From positions 1 through 64,000 of the forward strand of contig WOGZ01000070.1 in NCBI GenBank assembly GCA_009733775.1: a stretch of DNA of 64,000 nt. The letters run 5' to 3'. The translations under genes and the position numbers were made by a program. Below are positions 24,461-34,261 of this stretch, piece by piece; position 1 is the first letter of the stretch; each line of letters begins with the position of its first letter. Source of the stretch: Alectoria sarmentosa (taxonomy: Eukaryota > Ascomycota > Lecanoromycetes > Lecanorales > Parmeliaceae). The notes under the pieces are model-generated. The model worked only from the letters and a program-made list of their open reading frames with translations. It was not told the origin of the DNA and did not search any database.

Positions 24461-25269
24461 AATAATCAAGGTATTTTACGTTCAATTGTTTTTATGTTAA
24501 AAAAGATGTCGTTTTAAAAATGCAATTACGAGATTTATAATAAAAAGCTATTAATCATCATACGTGTTTTCGAGAAATAACATTTAAAATTGATCGAGAC
24601 ATTTGTCGAGAATTTAATCAAAATTCTCATAAATCATAAAAATTTCGAATATTTTATGATAATAAAATAATTAAATTAAAGATAAGCACGTTGAGCGAAG
24701 TTTTTTTTTGAATTCAATTTTCGTATTATATACAAATCGAGGAAATAAAACATTAAATCAGATAATTTGACTCGTCGATTTAACGATTTTTTAAAAAATG
24801 ATATTGATGATAAGAGATAACATTAATATCAAATGTTTTTAAAGATAAAACATTTAAAAATGGGAATATAATAAACGCTGAATCTCGCGCTTTTGCTTTT
24901 AAACGAAATTTTTCAAACGATTTGCAATTTAACAATTATGATTTACGATTTAAATGAGAGAGGCGTTAACGATGAGAAGTTATTAAAAAAATTATCGTCG
25001 ATTGTCTTAAAATCATTTATCGAGAAATTAATAAAAGAATTAACAAATAATTTCATTATCGAATCGAATATCGTATTGAAAGTGAAAGATTCATATAAAA
25101 AGAATGAGATTTTTCAACGAATCATTTTTGCGAAAAAGATCGAATAAAGAAGAATTTTTTAAGATTTAATTAAGAAAGGTCTTCGATTGAAATTTGAAAA
25201 TTGTTAATTAAAGAACGATCTTTTATATGTACGAAGACGATTATACATATTTGATAATAATGAATTTAA

Positions 25270-25800
25270 GATATAAATAATTAAATTTATATACGACTCG
25301 TTATCAGGCGATTATGCAAAACGTGTTATTATATATAATAAAGTTAACATTCATTATTATTAATTCGAGATAACAAACATCGTTTTTAAATTTATAAATA
25401 ATTATCATATTTGCAAACGATTTAAAAGTTATAAAAAAGGAAAATATGAATTTTTCAAGCCTTTTTTTATGTCAAATCGATATTAAAAAAATATTTTCGT
25501 TAACTTCATCATCTCGTTATTCATTTGCAATAAATATAATAAAAATTATTAACATATTATAATTATTGTGAATCGATTAATAAAAAAGAAAAAATTCGTG
25601 CTTTTAAACTTTTTTGATATAAAGATTATGATATAAATCTTTTTTAAATGAATTTGAAGAGAAAAAGAATATTCGTTAATTATTATTTTTAATCGAGGCA
25701 CGCAGTTTATCGTTCATTTTTGATAAAGATTGTGTGCGAGAATTAATATAAAATTAAAGCTTTTCATTATATTTTATTTAAAAATTGACGATCAGATGAA
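25270..25800 (+). pseudogene. Integrase region of the chromovirus
   Basis: Near 25400 NYHICKRFKSYKKGKYEFFK is the Cys half of the integrase HHCC finger with its usual basic follow-up, and downstream NIFVNFIIS corresponds to the ISVDFI strand carrying the first catalytic Asp (Asp to Asn here). Stops interrupt the frame. The remaining core is not clearly readable. Confidence 0.75.
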
Positions 25801-26404
25801 GAACGCAAATTTCGCGTTAAAATAATATTTTCGCGCGTATATAAATTACAACTAAGAGAATTGAATAAACTTTTTATTTATTATAAAGTTTGAAATTAAT
25901 TCAATTAAGAGCGTCTTTATAAAAGTTGTCTCTTTTTTAATTATAAAAAAATATATGTTTTGTTTCGATATTGAATTTCTCACATTATAAAATGTTAACG
26001 CAACTTAAAAAGCGAAAAAGAATATCGTAATTATAAATAACTTTATAAAGAAGATTGAGGAGATGAGAATTCATTTTCGATAAAAATTTACTTAAGCTCG
26101 AGACATTCAAAAGGAATACGCAAATCGACATCGTTTATTATTATTTAAATTACGATTTAGCGATTTAATTATGTTAGATTTTCGAAATATTAAAATTATA
26201 AGACTTAATAAGTCTCTCGATCATAAAAATATGAGATCGTTTAAAATCGTATAAGTTATTAACAATTTGATATATGAACTTAATTTGCTTAACACGATGA
26301 AGGATGTCTTTTTAATTTTTCATTTTTAATTATTACACAATATCATCGATGATTCCTTATTTAAATAAAGATAATTTTTTTTTTCTTTTATACACATAAA
26401 CGAA

Positions 26405-26656
26405 GAAGAAGCGAATTATTCAGCGAAGAAAATTCTCGATTTTAAAATAAATAAGAGACGAAAAGATTTTATAATAGGGTTTAAAGGTTGTTTAATATAT
26501 AAAATCAAATATATCGATTATAATAATAACGATAATTCGCTCACGTGGCAAATTTTTATAAACGTTATTAATTATTCAAATTTGATAATAGATTTTTATC
26601 ATAAATATTTAGATCACGACGGTTTATATTCGTTTTTCAAGATTTCTCACGATTAA
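26405..26656 (+). pseudogene. Chromodomain at the C-terminus of the chromovirus polyprotein
   Basis: A frame uninterrupted for about 83 codons reads NYSAKKILDFKINKRRKDF, then GCLIYKIKYIDYNNNDNS, then TWQIFINVINYSNLIIDFYH. The layout, with aromatic residues, a Y-x-VKY-type strand and the W of the TW(E/Q) motif, is that of the C-terminal chromodomain of fungal chromoviruses, which directs integration to H3K9-methylated chromatin. This fits the element's place in an AT-rich heterochromatin-like block. Confidence 0.8.
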
Positions 26657-26920
26657 AAGTCTCTTTTTGCGTTATTAATATTTTATTACGCTTATAAAAC
26701 AAAAAAATTTAATTTTCTTTAACTTGTGAAGTCGTAAAAATAAATAAAGTTATGAGAGAATATGAACATCGTTATCGCTATTGCATAATAAATCTTTTTT
26801 GACTCAATTAACTCGCAATAAAGATTTTTGAAAAATATAATATAAAGCGTTTCGTATTTACGATTATCTTTCGATTTTTTCTCAATCACAAAAGTGTTTA
26901 TGTTTTTAAGAGAGAAATAA

Positions 26921-27119
26921 TGTTATAATTTGCTCTTCGATATTACGATTCATTATAAATCAAGATTAACTTTATAATTTAGCTTTACATTAACGTATTA
27001 AGTTATAATTTAATCTTTTACTTTTGCATATATGTATTTGTACTTAAAACTTCATAATTAAAATTTCATTTAAATCACGTATAAAGTATTATTTCAATTT
27101 AAACGTGCAGTTTCTAACA
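26921..27119 (+). repeat. 3' LTR of the chromovirus
   Basis: 199 bp starting TGTTATAATTTGC and ending GTTTCTAACA, with canonical TG...CA termini; followed directly by the ACTTT target duplication. Confidence 0.9.
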
Positions 27120-27124
27120 ACTTT

Positions 27125-27630
27125 GTTTATCTTTAACGTAATAATTATTATCGAATCGTTTAAATAATTAACATATATTTAACATTAAATCTTTATACGA
27201 AAAAGATTATAAAAATAACGTTATATAATTATATAAAATTTATCGAATCGAATCGAATTATAACATTTAAACGTTAAATTAATATTAAAAGAATTATTTT
27301 ATTACGACTTGAAAATATTATATTTTTAAAAAAATTAAGCATTTAATATATTTAACGCGGCATTTTTATATTAAAACTTCGATTAAGTTTTAATAAATTC
27401 TTTAATATTTAACTTATCGTGTAATTATTAATCTTTTTTATAATAAAAATATTATTTATATTATAACGTTTATTTTATTATATTTGATTTCAAGTTTAAA
27501 TTATAATAATTCGATTATTATCGAAAACGAATATAATTTAAACGACGTTAATAATAACATTTTAAAATTAAGTTATAAGATTTTTTAAATATTTTATAAT
27601 ATATATAAAAAATCGTATACTTTTTTAACT
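27125..27630. other. AT-rich decayed DNA between the two LTR elements
   Basis: No frame, repeat pair or coding trace is recognisable. It is probably part of the older sequence into which both LTR elements inserted. Confidence 0.4.
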
Positions 27631-27635
27631 TTATA

Positions 27636-27818
27636 TGTTAAAAGATATATGATAAATATCATATATGAATTAATTAAATATATAAGAAATACGAGAAAAT
27701 CGTGTTTTTAAGTTTATTCGCCAAGACAATGCTAAAACACGGTTAACCTTAAAATCGACCTTAAAATCGACTTTAAAATTAACTTTACGTACGTTACGCA
27801 GAAGACTAATTTTCAACA
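27636..27818. repeat. Left LTR of the non-coding element
   Basis: 183 bp, TG...CA ends. It contains an inverted ACGAGAAAATCGTG-type palindrome near 27700 and a run of ACCTTAAAATCGACC-like direct repeats near 27745-27785. Confidence 0.9.
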
Positions 27819-27870
27819 TTTTTTTATAACGTTAAAAGATAACGTATACGATTATTTGAACACTTTTTTA

Positions 27871-28620
27871 TAGCGATACGTTACGATATTTTAATATAAG
27901 AATTTTTTCCGCTTTATAATATAAAAAGCTTAATAAAAATTTGAAAGATATCGCTTTAATGTAAAAATTTGCTTCCCTTTTTAATACGAAAACTCAATTG
28001 AAATTTGAAAATTGTCGCTTTAATATAGAAACTTATTCTTTTTTATAATACGGAAATTCAATTATTATAGCGATACGTTACGATGCTCTGATGTAGAAAC
28101 TTTTTCCGCTTTATAATACGAAAAGCTCAATAAAAATTTGAGAGATATCGCTTTAATATAAGAATTTGCTTTTTTTAATAATATAAAAGTTACTTAAATA
28201 TAGAAATTTATTTCTCTTTATAATACGAGAAGTTGCTTTAATATAAAAATTTGTTTCTCTTTATAATACGAAAAGCTTAATAATAATTTAAAACTTAACG
28301 CTTTAATTAAAGACGTGATTTTTATAAAAAGCTTAATTCGAAATAAAGACTTATTTTTTTTGATAATACGAGAAATTGCTTTAATGTAAAAACTTGATCC
28401 TCTTTATAATATAAAAAGTTCAATAATAATTTAAAACTTGACGCTCTAATTAGAGGCGTATTTTTATATTGTTTTGAAAACTCCTTTAAAACTTGATCTT
28501 CTTATTTGTGAGAAACTCGATAATTTTAAAACTTTTTCCCCTTTTTATTATAAAAAGCTTAATAAAAAATAAAGATTTATTTCTTTTTTTTGTTATAAGA
28601 AACTCGTTGAATTCGAGACT
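27871..28620. repeat. Imperfect tandem repeats in the left half of the non-coding element
   Basis: TAGCGATACGTTACGAT starts at 27871 and again at 28068 (197 bp apart), each followed by TTTTTCCGCTTTATAATA and, later, GATATCGCTTTAAT. Shorter variants of a CTTTATAATACGA(A/G)AAG module continue to about 28620. Confidence 0.8.
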
Positions 28621-28639
28621 TAATGCTCGTGTGAAAAAA

Positions 28640-29270
28640 TTTAAAAGAATACGATATTCGATGATATAAAACGAAATGTTTTATATAAAAAAACTTGAAA
28701 AAATGAGATGTTCGATAATATAAAACGAAATGCCCTATATAAAAAAACTTAATTCGATATTTTATAATTGTATTTGAAAAAGAATAAAATGTTCGATAAT
28801 ATAAAACGAAATGTTTTATGCGAAGAGACTTGTGACTCGATGATATAAGACGAAATATTTTATGCGAAGAAACTTGTAACTCGATAATATGAGACGAAAT
28901 GCCCGAATAAAGAGACTTAATTCGATATTTTATAATTGTATTTAAAAAAGAATAAAATGTTCGATAATATAAAACGAAATGCCTTATGCGAAAAAACTTG
29001 TAACTCGATAATATAAGACGAAATGCTCTATATAAAAAGATTTGTAATTCGATGATATGAGACGAAATATTCGAATAAAGAAACTTAATTCGATATTTTG
29101 TAATTGTATTTGAAAAAGAATAAGATATTCGATAATATGAGACGAAATGCCCTATGCGAAGAGACTTATAACTCGATGATATGAAACGAAATGCCCTATG
29201 CGAAGGGATTTGTGACTCGATAATATAAAACGAAATGTTCGAATAAAGAAACTTGATTCGATATTTTTTA
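28640..29270. repeat. 168-bp-period internal array (44+44+80 bp sub-units)
   Basis: The landmark AATTCGATATTTT (or GATTCGATATTTT) begins at 28751, 28919, 29087 and 29255, exactly 168 bp apart each time. Within one period the CGAAAT landmark begins at 28807, 28851, 28895 and 28975, so the unit is two 44-bp sub-repeats plus an 80-bp segment carrying TATAATTGTATTT(G/A)AAAAAG. Units differ mainly by transitions. Confidence 0.9.
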
Positions 29271-29433
29271 TATTTGAATTGCGATAACCCAACTCGTCGA
29301 AAATTACGAGTTAAAAAAAACGAATTGTCGCAATGTAATAATAATATTTAAATTATTATTAATAAAATATTCATATATAAAAAATGCGAAAATAAATGTT
29401 ATTCTTTTATCGTCACAAATCGAGCTTATAATT

Positions 29434-29616
29434 TGTTAAAAGATATATAATAAATATTATATATAAGTTAATTAAATATATAAAAAACACGAGAAAATCG
29501 TGTTTTTAAGCTTATTCGCCAAGACAATATCAAGACACGATTAATTTTAAAGTCGACTTTAAGATCGACTTTAAGGTTGATCTTATGTACGTTACGCAAA
29601 AAGCTAATTTTCAACA
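29434..29616. repeat. Right LTR of the non-coding element
   Basis: 183 bp, same length as the left copy; TGTTAAAAGATATATAATA at the start, CTAATTTTCAACA at the end, then TTATA. Confidence 0.9.
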
Positions 29617-29621
29617 TTATA

Positions 29622-30205
29622 CGTTATCGTTATTAATTAATATCGATTTATTAATTAGAAAATTAATTATATAAATATATTATTAAAGATTTATAAGTCG
29701 AGTTTTATATATTATTATAATTATTTAATATAATAATTATAATAATTAATAAAAAAAAAGTAAAAAAAGTAAAAAAAGAAAGAAAAAGAGTAAATTAATA
29801 CTTTTATAACGTTATTAATAATCGTTTCGATTTTCATAATAAAGAAAATCAATAACGTTATAAAAGTATTAATTTAATTAAATTTTTTATTTTCTTTTTT
29901 TATAAATTTTAAAAATATATAATCGTATTATATAAAAAAATTTAAAACTTTATTTATAACATATTTTCTTTAAAATTTAATATAAGTTATAATTTATTAT
30001 ATTTTAATATATTTTAATATTAATATATTAATAATATTTATTATAATAACAATCGTTAAATAAATTAATACATTAATAATAATATTAATAATATTTAATT
30101 TTAATATTATCGATATCAAGTTAACTTATCGATTTTTATATACACTTAAATAATGTAATATATTTTACCTTTTGTGAAATAAAAATAATTTAATTTTTTA
30201 TCTTA
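29622..30205. other. AT-rich decayed DNA at the right edge of the block
   Basis: Very AT-rich sequence with no coding trace. A purine run AAAAAAAAAGTAAAAAAAG near 29750 and an inverted TAACGTTATAAAAGTATTAA pair (about 29800-29870) are visible. Composition becomes normal near 30205. Confidence 0.4.
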
Positions 30206-30207
30206 TT

Positions 30208-30345
30208 AGCGGCAAGATGCTGGCAAGATCTAGATAGAATTCTGAACGACATAGAACATAAGGGAATTTTGGGCAAGATCTAGGCAAGATTTAGGCAAAC
30301 ATTGAAGCAAGATCTAGGCAAGATCTAGACAAGTATTGGGGCAAG
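30208..30345. repeat. GGCAAGATCTA short tandem repeat at the AT-block margin
   Basis: About seven degenerate copies of an 11-mer GGCAAGATCTA (variants GGCAAGATGCT, GGCAAGATTTA, AGCAAGATCTA) lie immediately outside the AT block. They are separated by short spacers such as ACATTGA and AGTATTG. Confidence 0.8.
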
Positions 30346-30420
30346 ACGAAAATGTTTGAGAGCACAGAGTAGAAAACGATATGTTGCGCATATTTTGGTG
30401 AGGTTGAATCATTTCGCTAT

Positions 30421-30693
30421 TTATGGAGGCATACAGAACAAGTCTCGTCTTCCAAATCGCACAACACATCTGCGACATTTGAAACCACTCTCGTCAGTCT
30501 CTTCATCCTTGAACACTCTTTTGCAACGTCCACAACGCGACTGCGGATATTTTAAGATTCCCTTACAGCACAAGCAACACAACGTGCCTCCATTTCTGGG
30601 ATGCAACATCCATCTTTGACTCTTGATGGTTATAACGTGACCGTGGATACAAGGTCCTATTCGTTTTGATGACTTCAAATTTGATGCTGGCAC
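30421..30693 (-). pseudogene. Cys-rich fragment, possible zinc-binding protein remnant
   Basis: The frame carries CIHGH, CCLCC, CGRC and CRRC, a spacing that suggests a zinc ribbon or treble clef. It has no ATG start at its 5' end (upstream in-frame TAG) and can only be entered by splicing. Just upstream (30680-30760) the minus strand has three tandem 24-bp units encoding EVSVSIKT-like octapeptides in another frame. Function unknown; could be an exon of a decayed margin gene. Confidence 0.3.
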
Positions 30694-31073
30694 TTGCTTC
30701 CATTTCTATGTTGACACTGACTTCCGTTTTGATGCTGACACTGACTTCTTCCGCCTCTCAACTGTACCAATCTGCTCGGTCTCCTCCTGCGGTCCTGCGT
30801 CAAATGCGACCCCCTATGAAAAATGTAGATAACAATGACTGAATGGATGACGACTGCTCAAAGCGTTACAGCCCCCCTCCGTCTCTCGAATATCATTTCC
30901 ATATATGATTTTGTCGTCGTTTTCAAGTCGCAATAAAAATTGAGATAGGCTGCTACGTAGCAGAAAACGTGATAACATCGATGCGATATTTGAAGAAAAG
31001 TTCCCTTTGTAGACGAATCATTGATGAACTTATCTAATTGAGGCCCCTCTTCGATATTCAAAAATAAAACTCA

Positions 31074-31480
31074 TCAAATTCTAAATCTGAAAACAAGATC
31101 GATATCGATGCGATACGAATATCTATCTTTGAATCTGCTTGATTCGGATTCAAACTTGTTATGATCCTCATTGATTTTTCGGCAATGATTTATTTGAGCG
31201 TCTAGATTCTGATCGAGAACGTCTTTTGCATTAAAGAAATGTCTTGGAGTTGGATCGTAATAAGATGCGTACATAGCAGAGATTGCGTGACGTCGAGCTT
31301 CAACGATGTCAGTTTTTGCTTTTCAGGCCTTTTTTGCACGGGCACGTATCGCCCGCATGAATGGCAGGTCCAGTTGTCGATGCGTGTCCTCTAAGAATCC
31401 AAGATGTATATCTTCGACTTCAGGGTGTTCGGTTTGGAGATGTTCTTGCGTGTGTTTTTGCGTCAGAAAACCGCGGTGAC
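31074..31480 (-). pseudogene. C2H2-finger-like gene remnant with an in-frame stop
   Basis: On the minus strand one frame runs from about 31480 to 31074 and is broken only by TGA at 31323-31325. It starts VCHRGFLTQKHTQEHLQTEH, with the F, His and His spacing of the second half of a C2H2 zinc finger, and then reads FLEDTHRQLDLPFMRAIRAR. After the stop come VEARRHAISAMYASYYDPTP and an acidic end. The TGA could come from CGA by a C-to-T change. A TAG lies upstream of the Cys at a possible 3' splice site (ACCTAG). I do not recognise the protein; it looks like a recently killed accessory gene beside the repeat block. Confidence 0.4.
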
Positions 31481-31529
31481 ACACCTAGGTATTATTCGTG
31501 TTTGTCTGTCCAAGAGTCTTGTTAATGTT

Positions 31530-32786
31530 GGGTAAAGTAGGAGATGCTCTAGTAGACGGCCTCTAATGAATGTCCTTACGGTAAGGAGCTAAGGTATCTT
31601 AGGCCTCCCTTTAGTTTGCCCGAGGTGCTTTGACGCGCACGGCGTAAAGTACTTGAGTAAAGTGCCTTACCTATAGTAGTACAGTATACCTAGTACCTAC
31701 CCAAGGTGCTGTACGTAGAAGAACACCTACATACGCCTGCGTCAACGCCACAGGCTGGACCATAGGCCATGGGCCACGGCATCATTGGCATGGTTAAAGC
31801 TTCCTTCGCGTCCGCTGCTCCATATCTCACACGCTATTTACTTTGACTACTGCTACCTGCTACTGCTACTATTGCTTTATGAGGCTTAGAAGCATCATCG
31901 TTACCACTTCCTCGGGTTTTCCAACTCGGAACTTGCCCAGCCGACTCCCTCCCTATTAGCTTGGATTGTTCTATTAATATTCAAAAGCACTCAAGTAGAA
32001 AATAGAAAACGCAGTGGCTTTGCCCAAGCTGAACCATCGCCCTTGGAGCATAGTGACCTCTGCAGGGCAGAGTGTGATTACTGAACACTTAAGGTATATA
32101 AACACCTCACGGTCCCCGGCTTTTGCTCACACCACTCGCTAAACTTCGAAAACCTCCACCAATTCCCTCGTGGCAAAGACCAACATCATATCTTTAATCT
32201 ACTCGTGAGCCTACTGCTACCACTCTACATACAGGAGCATGCCTTCAATTTAGAATCCCTTCAGGCCGCCGTCAACCAAAGCATCGCCTTCCAATCGCGT
32301 GCATAGGGTCTGCATCCCATCAATCAACGCTCTCCGGGGAATAACGAACGACTCGGGAAAGGATAAGAGCCTCGACCGCCCATGTATGTGCACGCATATT
32401 CTGAAGAAACAAACTTTATTCATCTGGCTGCTACACCCCGATTCCATCGGCCTCGAGAGCTTGCAAACCTGGATGCTTGCCGCCAATAAGGGAAACGTAC
32501 AGCAAGAATCGTGCCAGCAAGAAAGAAGAAAGAAAGAAAAATCGTCATCTCGTGTTGCGCAACTCAACTCATGACGAAGACAACCATCTCGACTGCCCTG
32601 CCCAATGCATGAAGACTCCGTAAGCTATGACTGCAGATAGCCGCCACCTATCAGGTATCCCTTTCCTCCACTCCCACCTATATGCTTTTGACCAGACGCT
32701 TCCGATATCGTACGCGAATCATCGAGGAAAAGGACAACTTTGACCACAGCAAGCCTATCCCCGGAGTGGCATAGCGATTGAGAGTA
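31530..32786. promoter_or_regulatory. Intergenic region rich in AAGGTAC/CCTTAC motifs
   Basis: No gene seen. Between 31570 and 31740 there is a dense run of related motifs: CCTTACGGTAAGGAG, AAGGTATCTTAGG, GTAAAGTACTTGAGTAAAG, GCCTTACC, CCTAGTACCTACC and AAGGTGCTGTACG. The rest, including 32100-32780 with a TATATAAACACCTC box near 32094, has no conserved frame and is the 3' flank of CON7. Confidence 0.4.
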
Positions 32787-34261
32787 TTAGTTTCTGCGCT
32801 GCACGTCAGCATCATGTTCCCGCCCTTTTGAATGTTGGGGTAAATTGCACATTTGTTGCCCTTGGCCGTAGGGCGAGTGCGGGTATTGTGGGTATACCTG
32901 GCCATTCCCCTGAGCCTGGTACATCTGGTCGACTCCACTTGGGTAACCACCAGGTGGGACTTGACCACCGGCTGGTGCGTATCCAATGGGAGGTAGCTGA
33001 GGCCGGCCTGGTCCAGGTGGGTAGTTCTGCCCTCCTGGGGGTTGGTTGGGGTCGGCCGATGGTTCGCCGCCTCCGTTTGCAGCGCGCGCTCTCTCTTCTT
33101 CAACCTTACGCTGGTTGTCTTCTTCCTTCTTACGTTGCTTCCACTCCTTTCGAATTTCCTTGAATTCTATGTAGTGTATTAGTAGGCGCTAAGCTCATGC
33201 TAGTTAAGCGGAACCATAGAATTTCGATGGGAATCATAAGGCTGGATGCAACATAGCGGCGACACCAACAGTAAGGCTTATGTTGTGTAACTTGGACTAG
33301 CAAATCCATAACCAAATCCTGGGGATTTTTCGCGATCTAACCCAAAACGCGAGTTTGCGACAAATCAAAACAAAAAAAAAAGGTAGACTAACCTTCCGGT
33401 GTACGTTTTTGGCCATGCGACTGCATCGTAACATGCGCGTTCAGATGGTTCAATGTACCGTATGCCTTCTCGCATCCTTGCCATCCACACTTGTACATGC
33501 GTTCAATCTCTTCGTAGCGGCGACGAGGGCGTTTGTGTTGTTGAGCACCTGGGATTGGGACAAAGGAGTAGACCTGAGAAAGCGGGTGAGGATTCTGTTC
33601 CAGGGTCTAAGTCAAACGGACGGTGTGGAAGGAATGCGCGCTACTCACCTGACCCGAACGTGGTCCAGCACTGGATGGGGTTCCTTGGGCAGAGGCTCCT
33701 GTTCCCGGCGAGCTGTAGGGTCCCCCGGGCATTCCATGTGGATGGCCAGCGTATTGTTGGGGCCAGTGTTGGGGATATCCAGGCGGTGGATGACCTTGGT
33801 AGTGATTCATGTCGTGAGGCGCGTATGGCGAATAGGGTGGGTAGGTAGGACTTGACGCAGCAATGTTCGGATCTACAGGTACATCCGCGTTAGACTTAAT
33901 GTGTGGAGGATGATGATGGTCATTCGAGTTTCCATCTTGCAAGGACATAGACGGACTTGTTGCTTGAGCCATACTTCCTGTATTGGCGTGACTGTGTTGT
34001 TGTTGAGCGTAGTGTTGACGCGCGATGTATTCTGGATTCAAATTGGCTGGACGCGCCGAAGATGGATTCACAGAATACTCGGACGTTGATGTCTGAGACG
34101 GAGGGTAATTCGAGGGTCGCCCTTCTTGTTGCGGTGGGTACTGCGCGGTAGATGCTGAATCTGGGGCAGTGTCTTAGGATCGAATTCTTGGTGGCCAAAG
34201 CTCAAAGCGGACGTGTGGGCAAACCTGACTGCGAGTAATGGTCGGATGCACCTCTGTCCAT
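32787..34261 (-). CDS. con7: CON7-type C2H2 zinc-finger transcription factor
   Basis: Nuclear regulator; in Magnaporthe Con7p controls appressorium and cell-wall genes. Exons: 34261-34225, 34172-33649, 33573-33393, 33166-32787 (373 aa); introns 52, 75 and 226 nt. The conserved core IPGAQQHKRPRRRYEEIERM, with finger MYKCGWQGCEKAYGTLNHLN then AHVTMQSHG, is followed by RTPEEFKEIRKEWKQRKKEE, essentially the family signature. N-terminal MDRGASDHYSQS and C-terminal regions are Gln/Pro/Gly-rich. Intron 1 uses a GTTTGC donor, supported by correct phase and joining to DTAPDSAS. Stop TAA at 32787-32789. Very long, repeat-bearing upstream region. Confidence 0.9.

Larger units (their letters stand above)
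20387..27124 (+). mobile_element. Complete RIP-degraded Ty3/Gypsy chromovirus with LTRs and target-site duplication
   Basis: The element proper is 20392-27119 (6728 bp), flanked by the 5-bp duplication ACTTT at 20387-20391 and 27120-27124. Two 199-bp LTRs face the same way (20392-20590, 26921-27119). Coding traces on the plus strand occur in the order protease, reverse transcriptase, RNase H, integrase, chromodomain, the Metaviridae chromovirus order. All are broken by many stop codons that look like CAA/CAG to TAA/TAG and TGG to TGA/TAG changes, the RIP type. A purine-rich AAGAGAGAAATAA (about 26908-26920) abuts the 3' LTR as a polypurine tract. The element cannot encode working proteins now. 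Confidence 0.92.
27631..29621. mobile_element. Non-coding LTR retrotransposon (TRIM/LARD-like) with internal tandem arrays
   Basis: The element proper is 27636-29616 (1981 bp), flanked by the 5-bp duplication TTATA at 27631-27635 and 29617-29621. Both LTRs are 183 bp (27636-27818 and 29434-29616), begin TGTTAAAAGATATAT and end TTTTCAACA. The ~1.6-kb interior has no protein trace. It is built mainly of two tandem-repeat families, one around 27871-28620 and one with 168-bp period around 28640-29270. RIP-type transitions separate the LTRs. Such elements lack genes and must borrow another element's enzymes. Its termini (TGTTA...AACA) resemble those of the neighbouring chromovirus, which makes that a candidate helper family, as inference. 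Confidence 0.88.
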
